NCBI RefSeq assembly: GCF_900112985.1
Contig: NZ_FONS01000004.1
Location: forward strand, 124,001 to 188,000
Direction: 5' to 3'
DNA from: Pedobacter antarcticus
Lineage (GTDB): Bacteria; Bacteroidota; Bacteroidia; Sphingobacteriales; Sphingobacteriaceae
DNA length: 64,000 nucleotides
A program made the translations under genes and the position numbers. Below the pieces are notes generated by a model, which had not been told where the DNA came from, made no database searches, and saw only the letters and a list, made by a program, of their open reading frames with translations. Each line of letters opens with the position of its first letter. Positions within the stretch are counted from its first letter, which is position 1. Below, in pieces: positions 19,001-26,918 of this stretch.

Positions 19001-21625
19001 AATATGGTCTTTGCCCGTAACAAGCATTCCGCTCAACTTTTCTCCCTGAGGTGCCTTAATACCATAATAATTTTGGAAAACATGATAAGGAATCGAAAAA
19101 TTGTCGATGCTGAAGTTCCCGCCGGCTTCAAACACTTTGGTCGTAAAGTTGGCCTTTAACATACCAGGAGCTACATTATTCTCATTAAGATTGGTGTTGA
19201 CCGAAACTTTTCCCTCGCCATTTAGCCTGCCCTCGAAAATAGTTTTTATTTCGGACGGGTAGCTCGCTGTGGGGTTATCAAACTGATAGCCTTCAAACCC
19301 TTTGAAAGTAGTTTTCATCGGATTTAGGTTCACGTCAACCTTGGCTTTCAAATCTTTACCGGGAGAACCGAATAGCCAGCTGGCCGTTAAAGTCGCAGGT
19401 GTCTGGTTACCAGTTCCGAGATAAGTCCTGTTGCCGATATTAAAGTCAATTTTGAGCCGGTTAGGCATTACTGTTTCAACTTTTAAGGTTTTTTGAAAAG
19501 TAGCGCCACCTGCCTTTACTTTTACATTCCAGTTTCCGGTTGGAGAGCCATTCTCAGTACTTGTTTTGAAATTATAAAAACCATTGATAGGAGAGGCACT
19601 TACCGACTTTTTATAAAGTTGCCCCTGTGGATTGTAAAGTTCAAATGTCACCGGGTAGGATGGGGGCAGTTTTTTCAATTTATCTTCCAGGATAAAAGAA
19701 AGGAACAAGGAATCTCCCGGGCGCCAAACCCCACGCTCTCCATAAATCAATCCTTTCAATCCGTTTTGCACCTGTTCTCCGCCGACATCAAACCGGCTTA
19801 AAGGGAGTGAATTTCCGTCATCAAGTTTCAGGTAAGCCCGTTCAGATCCATTTTTTGCAATTAAGAGAAATGGCTTTCTTTTTAATTCGAAAGTAGCCAT
19901 ACCTTCTCCATCTGTTTTTGTGCTCAGGATCACTTGACGCTGGTAATCCAGTAATTCAAGAGTTGTGCCACTCAATCCTTTAGTTGTCAACAAATCTGTT
20001 GCTACCACGAGCATAGAATTATCATTACCTCTTTTAGCTACCAAACCTATATTGGAAACCAAGAGATTTCTGGAGGCCCATTTATCGTTGGTATAGTAGG
20101 ACGGTGTGCATGGATTATCTTTGTCATTCCAATTATAACCACCAGAATAATATCTGTCATAATTCGCCCAGAAATCATCATCTTCATCTATTTTCTGGCC
20201 ATAATAACCGTAGTCCTGGTCTTCATCAGAAGCGTTTTCAGAATTGCCTGCATCGTTACAATTGAGCAGGTTATAAGATTGCCGGAAACTAAGGGTAATA
20301 CGGTACATGGCCCCTGGTTCGGTTTTAATGATGTCATCCAGATCCAATACAAACCGGTTCTTTTTGTGAAGGTTCAGTGTTTTATCTTCGTCCAGTCTGA
20401 TTTTTTTCTGCAATAGCGGTTTTCCTACACGCCTGAGTTCCCCCGCGTCTTTATAGTTGTTGGTCTGGAAAAACTGAGGGAGGTTATTTTCATATACCTT
20501 CACAATAGTTAGATCTACTGTTTTAAGGTTTGTCGCCTCGAAAGGCAAAACAAGTTTACCGGAATTCGGCAAGATTGTTCCACTACCTGCAATAACCACA
20601 GATGGCATTTTATTTTCAAACAACAGATTGGCAGATACAGCAGACTGCAATGTTTTTTCATTACTATTAACGACTCCTTTGTTGGCTGTCAGCGTATAGT
20701 TACCCAGGAGTGCTGCTGGAGAATAAACTTTAACCTGACTGCCATCAATCGTGTATTTGAGTTCGCCTGTATTGCTCAAGCTAATTAAACCATTTAAATC
20801 CTGTCCAATACCTACCGGTTCGGAGAACTGTACCAAAGCATAATCTTCCTGCTGCTGTACCGCACGAACATCCATCACTTTAAAAACGCCAAGGGCTGGG
20901 ACGGGTAGTTCTATTTTACCTTTTTGATCAGCATTTATGGGCTTCCCAGACCATTTTATTTCAAATTTCTGCTCATTCCCGGTTTTTCTAATGCTGTCAA
21001 TCTGGAAAGTCGATGTATTTGCAGCTGCGTTATGCTGCCATTTTATTTTTAATTTTTGTGGGAATTCCAGTTCGAGTGCGTGCTCAATCAGCTTTGGATC
21101 TTCCTGATCAGCAGTACTGATTTCGCCCTTTAGCTTCATGTAATTTAATGATGTATTATTCTGGGAAACCAGGCCTTCCTGGCTGATTGCCATCCCTGGC
21201 TGAATTACCCGGAAGCCGAAATCGAATTCTTCCAAACCTTTCTCGGTAGGTGTAATTTTGTCGAGTTTAAAACTAACCTTGTAATTTTCTCCTGACTCAA
21301 GTTCCTCATCCGGTCTGAACTCGATAGTTTGCGCATCGATCCAGAATGTTTTACCTTTTAGGGAAGGGGAGAAGCTGAAAAGTTTTCTTTCATCAGGTTT
21401 GCCAATTTCTCCAATTGTATTGACCTGTCCCGCCAGCTGAATTCTGATCGTACTTTTTTTAGATACAACACCAGAGGTGTATGCTTCAATATATTTAGCA
21501 TAAGCCTGTTTATTTTCATTGGTTTTGTCTTTTCTGAAAATAAAAAAAGCAGCGACTCCGATAACGAGCGCTGCCACTATGCTTAAGATTATGATTTTAT
21601 TCTTTTGCGGAATTGGCGTCTTCAT
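16055..21625 (-). CDS. Alpha-2-macroglobulin family protein (YfhM-like)
   Basis: The 1856-residue protein has an N-terminal membrane helix (about residues 10-30) instead of the lipobox found in Escherichia coli YfhM, so it is probably tethered in the periplasm. It has serial MG beta-sandwich domains, an A2M domain around 1090-1180, and the thioester motif GCVEQ with Cys1408 and Gln1411, followed by the helical thioester domain. Family members trap incoming proteases by covalent bonding. The gene immediately precedes pbpC in one operon, a conserved arrangement. A Tyr/Asp-rich insert lies near residues 455-505 (NASDEDQDYGYYGQ and following). Confidence 0.96.
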   Translation of the reverse strand: MKTPIPQKNKIIILSIVAALVIGVAAFFIFRKDKTNENKQAYAKYIEAYTSGVVSKKSTIRIQLAGQVNTIGEIGKPDERKLFSFSPSLKGKTFWIDAQTIEFRPDEELESGENYKVSFKLDKITPTEKGLEEFDFGFRVIQPGMAISQEGLVSQNNTSLNYMKLKGEISTADQEDPKLIEHALELEFPQKLKIKWQHNAAANTSTFQIDSIRKTGNEQKFEIKWSGKPINADQKGKIELPVPALGVFKVMDVRAVQQQEDYALVQFSEPVGIGQDLNGLISLSNTGELKYTIDGSQVKVYSPAALLGNYTLTANKGVVNSNEKTLQSAVSANLLFENKMPSVVIAGSGTILPNSGKLVLPFEATNLKTVDLTIVKVYENNLPQFFQTNNYKDAGELRRVGKPLLQKKIRLDEDKTLNLHKKNRFVLDLDDIIKTEPGAMYRITLSFRQSYNLLNCNDAGNSENASDEDQDYGYYGQKIDEDDDFWANYDRYYSGGYNWNDKDNPCTPSYYTNDKWASRNLLVSNIGLVAKRGNDNSMLVVATDLLTTKGLSGTTLELLDYQRQVILSTKTDGEGMATFELKRKPFLLIAKNGSERAYLKLDDGNSLPLSRFDVGGEQVQNGLKGLIYGERGVWRPGDSLFLSFILEDKLKKLPPSYPVTFELYNPQGQLYKKSVSASPINGFYNFKTSTENGSPTGNWNVKVKAGGATFQKTLKVETVMPNRLKIDFNIGNRTYLGTGNQTPATLTASWLFGSPGKDLKAKVDVNLNPMKTTFKGFEGYQFDNPTASYPSEIKTIFEGRLNGEGKVSVNTNLNENNVAPGMLKANFTTKVFEAGGNFSIDNFSIPYHVFQNYYGIKAPQGEKLSGMLVTGKDHIFDLVNVDRNGKMTAGNKVVQLELYKVQWRWWWEQDDQNSFANFTQNEYNKLVSKETINLENGKGKWKLRVNEPEWGRYLILVRDLNGGHVTGQSVYIDWPGWAQREQGNNPTEASMLSFTANKTKYNVGEDIVLTIPTGKNGRALISIENGSKVLKTFWTDTKAGQTQFKFKADKEMAPNVFANITLLQPHAQTINDLPIRMYGAIPLFIEDKQTTLNPVITMPDKIRPETQSSIKISEKSGKAMTYTIALVDEGLLDLTRFKTPDPHAVFYAREGLGVKTWDLFDQVLGAWGGNLERILSIGGDGNLNRNLNPAKANRFNAVVKYMGPFKLGKGETQTHQFKLPQYIGAVRAMVIAGQDGAYGNAEKSVQVKKPLMVLATLPRIIGPGERFTLPVTVFATENNLKQVNVKLETQRLNVIGTKDKTLSFAKPGEQMAYYEVTVPQQTGIAKVKITVQSGTEKASYDLEMDIRNPNPYITQVISTTIEPGATWTSPYTPIGISGTNSGSLEISGIPAINLKKRMAFLIQYPHGCVEQTTSAVFPQLYLDKLSPLSTQEKTKTDQNIRAGINKLRSHQTTDGGLAYWPGMPSADEWGTNYAAHFLVEAQQAGYTLPVGMLDEVLRYLKNKATAWVPNSNNFYGGDLSQSYRLYVLALARKPEMAAMNRLRAFEYLSVTAKWRLAAAYQLAGQASAANALIKGLNIDIQPYQQLGGTYGSAIRDEAMILETLTLMGQKGRATQLLQGIAAKLGQDEWYSTQTTAYSLLAIAKFCGANKGGNIQYNYLIDGKKGSYNSSGFLSSIPLSFKGANASVTNNGKSLLFARLILDGQPAPGQYTAKTQDPNILDMKVSYKLLNGKPLNPAKLAQGLDFYAEVVIKNPGKMGLYEQMALTQIFPSGWEIINTRLNDNEGILASSPYTYQDIRDDRVLTYFNLRENETVTYKVLLNAAYLGRYYLSAVSAEAMYNNQISAVENGMWVEVTP

Positions 21626-21682
21626 AAGGTAAAATTAGAGGTATTGTCCTAAAATTACGCAAAAATGCAGAACCATTGAAAA

Positions 21683-22087
21683 TTATTTAATCATTACCCC
21701 TGGCTTATTAACCAACGGAATTCTGATCAGATTTTCTTCGACAATACTTTCTGGCAGGAAGATGAATTTTTTGTCATAGATAGTACCATCAATGTAGTAG
21801 CTTAACCAGTACTCATTTGTTAGTCCAAATACTTCTGGATCAATTGCTTCTACCCCTTTGAAAGAATTTGCCGGCATGTCACCCAAAAAGTGTCTGAGTA
21901 CAGAAGTCTTTACTTGTCTGCCATCTTTTTCACCGTAACCCTTCGAACTGATTAATACATTATCTATCTGAACATTTTTCATATTGACAAGATATACAGA
22001 CCAGTTTTTTACTTCCGGAGTCTCACTCATCAAGACCACTGCCATGGCCATATCTTCAACTTTATTTTCCGGTAGATCCTTTTTCAT
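21683..22087 (-). CDS. Conserved hypothetical protein (134 aa)
   Basis: The protein has no signal peptide or membrane helix. It alternates short strands and charged turns (WSVYLVNMKNVQIDNVLISSK, EYWLSYYIDGTIYDKKFIFL), suggesting a compact alpha/beta cytoplasmic domain. It sits between topA and the alpha-2-macroglobulin gene on the same strand, after topA's terminator. I recognise the general type from Bacteroidota genomes but know no function. Confidence 0.75.
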   Translation of the reverse strand: MKKDLPENKVEDMAMAVVLMSETPEVKNWSVYLVNMKNVQIDNVLISSKGYGEKDGRQVKTSVLRHFLGDMPANSFKGVEAIDPEVFGLTNEYWLSYYIDGTIYDKKFIFLPESIVEENLIRIPLVNKPGVMIK

Positions 22088-22109
22088 TATTTTAATTGAT
22101 TAAATAAAC

Positions 22110-22153
22110 GAAATAAAAATGCGGATCAGCCCTTTTATCAGGATGATCCGCAT
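22110..22153 (-). terminator. Rho-independent terminator after topA
   Basis: On the minus strand ATGCGGATCA (22153-22144) pairs with TGATCCGCAT (22128-22119), a perfect 10-bp stem, followed by TTTTTATTT. It begins 14 bp beyond the topA stop codon. Confidence 0.85.
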
Positions 22154-22166
22154 AGATTAGAACTAA

Positions 22167-24755
22167 TTATTTTTTAGCAGCTGCTTTTTTAGCGGGTGCT
22201 TTTTTCACCGTAGTTTTGGCTGTGGCAGTTTTTTTGACCGCTGCTTTCTTTTTTGTCTTAGGTTCAAAAGCATTTGGAACTTGTTCCACAATCAGTTTTT
22301 TCACTTCCTCTAATGTAAGAAGGGAAAGATCTTCTGGAGTGTATTTTTCGTTGGTGACTGGATTTCTTCCTAGTTTCAGCATGTCTTTACCAAAACGAAT
22401 AAACGGACCCCATCTGCCATTTTCCAATGCAATTTTTTCTTCCGGCCATTGCTGAATATAACGATTTGCCTCTTTTTCTACTTTTTTAGCAATCAATTCG
22501 GCTATGTCACTGTCAGAAAGAAAGTCGAAATTATAAGCCTTTGGAACATTAATAAACAATTCATTCCATTTAATGAAAGGCCCGAATCTTCCGGTACCTT
22601 TGGTAACTGGAAGTCCCTGGTAATGTGCTACTGGTGCGTCAGCCGTGATTTTTTCATCGATGATTTCTTTCGCTCTTGCGTAATCAATCGTTAACGGATC
22701 TTCATTTTTAGGGACTGAAATAAACGCTTCGCCCCATTTAACGTAAGGTCCGAACCTACCTACGCCGACACTTACTTCCTTCTCCTGGTAGTCTTCCAGC
22801 TGAAATGGCAGTCGGAATTGTTCCAATGCATCTTCCAGAGTAACCGTCCCAACAGACTGGGATTTCATCAGGCTGGCATATTTAGGTTTTTCTTCATCGT
22901 CATTCTGGCCAATTTGAACCAGGGGGCCGAATTTACCTACTTTAGCATATACATTTTTTCCACTAACCGGATCTATACCCAGCAGACGCTCACCATTTGC
23001 ACGGTCTGCAGTTTCGGTAGTTACTTCAACTTCCTTATGAAACGGCTTGTAGAATGCGTGGAGCATCGTAGTCCAGTTCTGCAGCCCCTGCGCAATCTCA
23101 TCGAATTCTTTCTCCACTTTAGCAGTGAAATTGAAATCTACAATTCCCGTGAAGTGCTCTACAAGAAAGTCATTTACCACTTCTCCGATATCAGTTGGGA
23201 ATAATTTAGCTTTTTCAGCACCTGTAATTTCGGTTTTAATCGATTTGCTTACTTTTCCCTCTTCCAATAAGATAGATCCGAATGAACGGCTTCTTCCATC
23301 ACGATCTTCTTTGACAACGTATCCACGGTTTTGAATGGTAGAGATCGTAGGCGCATAAGTTGATGGTCTTCCGATGCCTAGCTCTTCTAGTTTTTTAACC
23401 AGGCTTGCCTCGGTATATCTTGCTGGCGGGCGGGAAAATCTTTCGATCGCCTGCATTACGGTCAGCTGTAAATCCTGACCTTTAGCTAAAGGAGGGAGGA
23501 TGTTTTCGTTTTCCTGTTCATCATTTTCGTCATCATCGCTGGATTCCAGGTATACTTTAAGAAATCCGTCAAATTTCATGACTTCGCCTTCCGCAACCAG
23601 GTATTCCGGACGTGTGCTGATAGCGATATGAGCAGTTGTTTTTTCAAATTGAGCTTCGCTCATCTGGGAGGCAATAGCTCTTTTCCAGATCAGTTCATAT
23701 AAGCGTTGTTCTGAACCGTCGCCAGTTACAGTATGCTGATCAAAATAAGTAGGGCGGATGGCTTCGTGAGCTTCCTGTGCACCTGCAGACTTTGTTTTGT
23801 AGGTTCTTGGCTGATGATATTTACTTCCGTAAGCCGAATTTATTTCATTGGCAGCAGCAGTCAAAGCTGTTTCCGATAAATTCACAGAGTCTGTTCTCAT
23901 GTAAGTGATCTTACCACTTTCGTATAATCTTTGTGCAACCTGCATAGTCCTTGAAACCGAGAATCCAAGTTTTCTGGAAGCTTCCTGTTGCAAAGTAGAA
24001 GTAGTAAAAGGTGCTGCGGGGTTTCTTTTTGCCGGTTTTGTTTCCAGGCTGCTTATTTTGTAAGTAGCCTTTATATTATCTTGTAAGAATTTTTCTGCGT
24101 CATTTTCCTTTTCAAAGCGCTGTGGTAATTCCGCTTTAACAGTTTCCCTTGCAGTACCAGTGCTAAACTTCGCACTAATTTTAAAAGCTGCAGCCGCATT
24201 GAATTTATTGACTTCTCTCTCCCGGTCGACAATTAATCTGACAGCCACTGATTGTACCCTGCCTGCAGAGAGTGACGGTTTTACTTTTTTCCATAATACC
24301 GGTGACAATTCAAATCCTACCAGTCTATCCAGTACTCTTCTTGCTTGTTGTGCATTGACCAGATTATAATCAATTGTTCTCGGAGATTCAATAGCCTTAA
24401 GAATGGCTGGTTTGGTGATCTCATGAAAAACAATCCTTTTAGTTTTATTTTCTTTCAGACCGAGCGTTTCAAATAAGTGCCAGGAAATTGCTTCCCCTTC
24501 GCGGTCCTCATCGGAAGCAAGCCATACCATTTCGGCTTCTTTCGCTAGTTTTTTAAGTTCTGCTACCACCTGCTTTTTATCTGCAGGGACTTCGTAGGTC
24601 TGGGCAAAATTATTTTCAGTGTCAATACCCATATCTCCCTTTACCAGATCACGGATGTGCCCATAACTGGATTTAACGAGGAAATCTTTACCTAAATATC
24701 CCTCTATGGTTTTTGCTTTTGCAGGTGATTCAACTATTAATAAATTTTTGGCCAT
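22167..24755 (-). CDS. topA: DNA topoisomerase I
   Basis: The 862-residue type IA topoisomerase relaxes negative supercoils. The TOPRIM domain opens with LLIVESPAKAKTIEGYLG and has the metal motif SDEDREGEA; the active-site tyrosine is Tyr285 in ITYMRTDSVN. The C-terminus lacks Cys4 zinc ribbons and instead carries four repeats with the GRFGPYVKWGE pattern (near residues 590, 655, 720 and 770). It ends in a Lys/Ala-rich tail of about 30 residues that probably binds DNA non-specifically. This architecture is standard for Bacteroidota. Confidence 0.98.
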   Translation of the reverse strand: MAKNLLIVESPAKAKTIEGYLGKDFLVKSSYGHIRDLVKGDMGIDTENNFAQTYEVPADKKQVVAELKKLAKEAEMVWLASDEDREGEAISWHLFETLGLKENKTKRIVFHEITKPAILKAIESPRTIDYNLVNAQQARRVLDRLVGFELSPVLWKKVKPSLSAGRVQSVAVRLIVDREREVNKFNAAAAFKISAKFSTGTARETVKAELPQRFEKENDAEKFLQDNIKATYKISSLETKPAKRNPAAPFTTSTLQQEASRKLGFSVSRTMQVAQRLYESGKITYMRTDSVNLSETALTAAANEINSAYGSKYHQPRTYKTKSAGAQEAHEAIRPTYFDQHTVTGDGSEQRLYELIWKRAIASQMSEAQFEKTTAHIAISTRPEYLVAEGEVMKFDGFLKVYLESSDDDENDEQENENILPPLAKGQDLQLTVMQAIERFSRPPARYTEASLVKKLEELGIGRPSTYAPTISTIQNRGYVVKEDRDGRSRSFGSILLEEGKVSKSIKTEITGAEKAKLFPTDIGEVVNDFLVEHFTGIVDFNFTAKVEKEFDEIAQGLQNWTTMLHAFYKPFHKEVEVTTETADRANGERLLGIDPVSGKNVYAKVGKFGPLVQIGQNDDEEKPKYASLMKSQSVGTVTLEDALEQFRLPFQLEDYQEKEVSVGVGRFGPYVKWGEAFISVPKNEDPLTIDYARAKEIIDEKITADAPVAHYQGLPVTKGTGRFGPFIKWNELFINVPKAYNFDFLSDSDIAELIAKKVEKEANRYIQQWPEEKIALENGRWGPFIRFGKDMLKLGRNPVTNEKYTPEDLSLLTLEEVKKLIVEQVPNAFEPKTKKKAAVKKTATAKTTVKKAPAKKAAAKK

Positions 24756-24983
24756 TCAGAACGTTTTTCTGCAAATAAAACTATAAATAAGGCGAAAATC
24801 AAAATTATACCTATAATAAATGTGAAAAGCGAGCATTCTTGAACACTTATTCTAGCTTAAAATGATGAAACTGAGCCTGTCTTTCAGGTAGGTGGCTAAA
24901 TTTTCCGAAAGGAAGTTTACTTTAAGGTTATAATTCAGTACGATATTTGTGCATATATTCGAATATAAAATAAATGAATAGTC

Positions 24984-25493
24984 ATGAATACACTACTGAT
25001 CTTATTAAGCCTGTTGTTTACCCCGCCTGAGAGTATTTACAACTTCTCTTTTAAAACCATTGATGGAAAGGAAGTTAAGCTTTCAAAATTTAAGGGTAAG
25101 AAAATTCTTATTGTGAATACAGCTTCAAAATGCGGCTACACACCACAATACGAAGACCTGGAAAAGTTGCATAAGCAATATGGTAAGGACGTTGTCCTGA
25201 TCGGTTTCCCTGCTGGAAATTTCGGCGGACAGGAACTCTCCACAAATGCGGAGATCCAGGATTTCTGTAAAAAGAATTTTGGAGTGACCTTCCTGTTAAG
25301 TGAAAAAGTAAGCGTAAAAGGGGAGGACATTAATCCATTGTTCAAATATCTGACCAGTGCAAAAAATCCTGATTTTACCGGTGATATTAACTGGAACTTC
25401 GAGAAATTCCTGATTAATGAAAAAGGAGAATTGGTACATCGTTTCCGTTCTAAAGTTACTCCGCTAAGCCCTGAGCTGACTAAGAACTTGTAA
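24984..25493 (+). CDS. Glutathione peroxidase-family thiol peroxidase
   Basis: The 169-residue protein has the family blocks VNTASKCGYTPQY with peroxidatic Cys50 (Cys, not Sec), FPAGNFGGQE and NWNFEKFLINEKG. The N-terminus MNTLLILLSLLFTPPES may be a short signal peptide, so a periplasmic site is possible. The block usually reading FPCNQFG has Ala for Cys. Bacterial members usually take electrons from thioredoxin rather than glutathione. It converges on mnmA with a long palindromic terminator between them. Confidence 0.93.
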   Translation: MNTLLILLSLLFTPPESIYNFSFKTIDGKEVKLSKFKGKKILIVNTASKCGYTPQYEDLEKLHKQYGKDVVLIGFPAGNFGGQELSTNAEIQDFCKKNFGVTFLLSEKVSVKGEDINPLFKYLTSAKNPDFTGDINWNFEKFLINEKGELVHRFRSKVTPLSPELTKNL

Positions 25494-25502
25494 AATTCAG
25501 TT

Positions 25503-25562
25503 AGAGATCAAAAAAAAAGAGAAATCCAGCTATAGCTGGATTTCTCTTTTTTTTTGATCTCT
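25503..25562. terminator. Perfect 60-nt palindrome, bidirectional terminator
   Basis: Positions 25503-25532 are exactly complementary to 25533-25562, with no mismatch. Each arm contains a nine-base A or T tract, and the centre is an AGAAATCCAGCTA stem. It starts 10 bp after the peroxidase stop and ends 15 bp before the mnmA stop, so the U-tracts can end both convergent transcripts. Confidence 0.85.
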
Positions 25563-25577
25563 TGTGTTATTTAAAGC

Positions 25578-26669
25578 TTAACAAAGGAAACCGCCGCCAA
25601 GCAGATCGTTACCTTCATAAAATACTGCAGACTGGCCAGGTGCTATAGCAGATACATTATGGTCGAAAACTACCCGCATACGGTCTTTTTCCTCGACAAT
25701 AGTACTTAACATACCAGCATCTTTATATCTGATTTTAGTGATAACATTATCCATAGGCTCTTGGATATTTGCATACTTAATCAGATTTACATTTCTGACC
25801 ATAGCTTCTCTTCTCTCCAATTCATCAGCCCGTCCCAATACCACAGTATTACTCTCAGGAAGGATCTGCGTTACAAACATAGGCTCGCCAAAAGCAATAC
25901 CTAATCCTTTACGCTGTCCGATCGTGTAAAATGGATAACCTTTATGCTGTCCGACAACCATACCGTTACTGGTAATAAAATTACCACCTGCTACACGTTC
26001 TTCCAGGTCGCCAACTTTATGTTTCAGAAATGCCCTGTAATCATTATCGGGAACAAAGCAGATCTCATAGCTTTCGCTTTTCTTTGCCAGTTCTTCTTGT
26101 CCCATATCAAGAGCCATCTGTCTGATTTCCGATTTGGCAAAAGAACCTAAAGGGAACTGAGTCCGTGCCAGGTTTTCCTGAGAAACCCCCCAAAGCACAT
26201 AGCTCTGATCTTTATTTTCATCTTTCCCTTTAGAAATGACATACCTGCTGTTGTCGTGTTGTCTGATATTTGCATAATGCCCGGTTGCAATAAATTCGCA
26301 ATCCAGTTTATTAGCTCTCTTTAACAACGCTTCCCATTTGATATGCGTATTGCATAATACACATGGATTTGGCGTACGGCCAGCAAGATATTCATCAACA
26401 AAATTGTCGATAACAAAATCACCAAACTCATCTCTGATATCTAATATATAATGCGGGAAACCATAGTTAACCGCTAAAGTCCGTGCATCATTGATACTAT
26501 CCAGACTGCAACATCCTGTTTCTTTGCTATTACTGCCGGAGCTTGCATAGTCCCAGGTCTTCATGGTCAGGCCAATTACTTCATAACCCTGTTCATGTAG
26601 CATTACTGCAGCTACCGAACTATCAACACCGCCACTCATGGCTACCAGAATTCTACCCCTTTTACTCAT
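25578..26669 (-). CDS. mnmA: tRNA-specific 2-thiouridylase
   Basis: MnmA thiolates U34 in tRNA-Lys, tRNA-Glu and tRNA-Gln. The 363-residue protein has the ATP pyrophosphatase PP-loop SGGVDS at 12-17, the catalytic Cys103 in NPCVLCN, the persulfide-forming Cys204 in YEICFVPD, and the C-terminal beta-barrel with VFYEGNDLLGGGFL. A tRNA-Lys(UUU), one of its targets, lies 2.7 kb away, probably by chance. A TATTTTTG box (minus strand, 26694-26687) 17 bp upstream is a likely -7 element. Confidence 0.98.
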   Translation of the reverse strand: MSKRGRILVAMSGGVDSSVAAVMLHEQGYEVIGLTMKTWDYASSGSNSKETGCCSLDSINDARTLAVNYGFPHYILDIRDEFGDFVIDNFVDEYLAGRTPNPCVLCNTHIKWEALLKRANKLDCEFIATGHYANIRQHDNSRYVISKGKDENKDQSYVLWGVSQENLARTQFPLGSFAKSEIRQMALDMGQEELAKKSESYEICFVPDNDYRAFLKHKVGDLEERVAGGNFITSNGMVVGQHKGYPFYTIGQRKGLGIAFGEPMFVTQILPESNTVVLGRADELERREAMVRNVNLIKYANIQEPMDNVITKIRYKDAGMLSTIVEEKDRMRVVFDHNVSAIAPGQSAVFYEGNDLLGGGFLC

Positions 26670-26686
26670 TGTAATTTAATATGATA

Positions 26687-26694
26687 CAAAAATA
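26687..26694 (-). promoter_or_regulatory. Possible -7 element for mnmA
   Basis: Read on the minus strand the site is TATTTTTG, an exact TAnnTTTG match, 17 bp before the start codon. No clear -33 TTTG is seen. Confidence 0.4.
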
Positions 26695-26918
26695 ACTGAT
26701 TTTAATTAAACATTCTTTTTTGACCGGTCAGATACTTGTAAAAAGGAGCTGTTTTGGTCTAGTTAAACGATATAGCAGTAAGTTTAATACTGTTTTTAAA
26801 ATTATATGATATATTAGCCAGCAGAAACATTCATTAATAATCTGGAGGGATTATAAAAGCTGGGTGTAGCTTCATTACCTTTAAATCACGAACGAAACCA
26901 AATCACTAATAAAACAAA

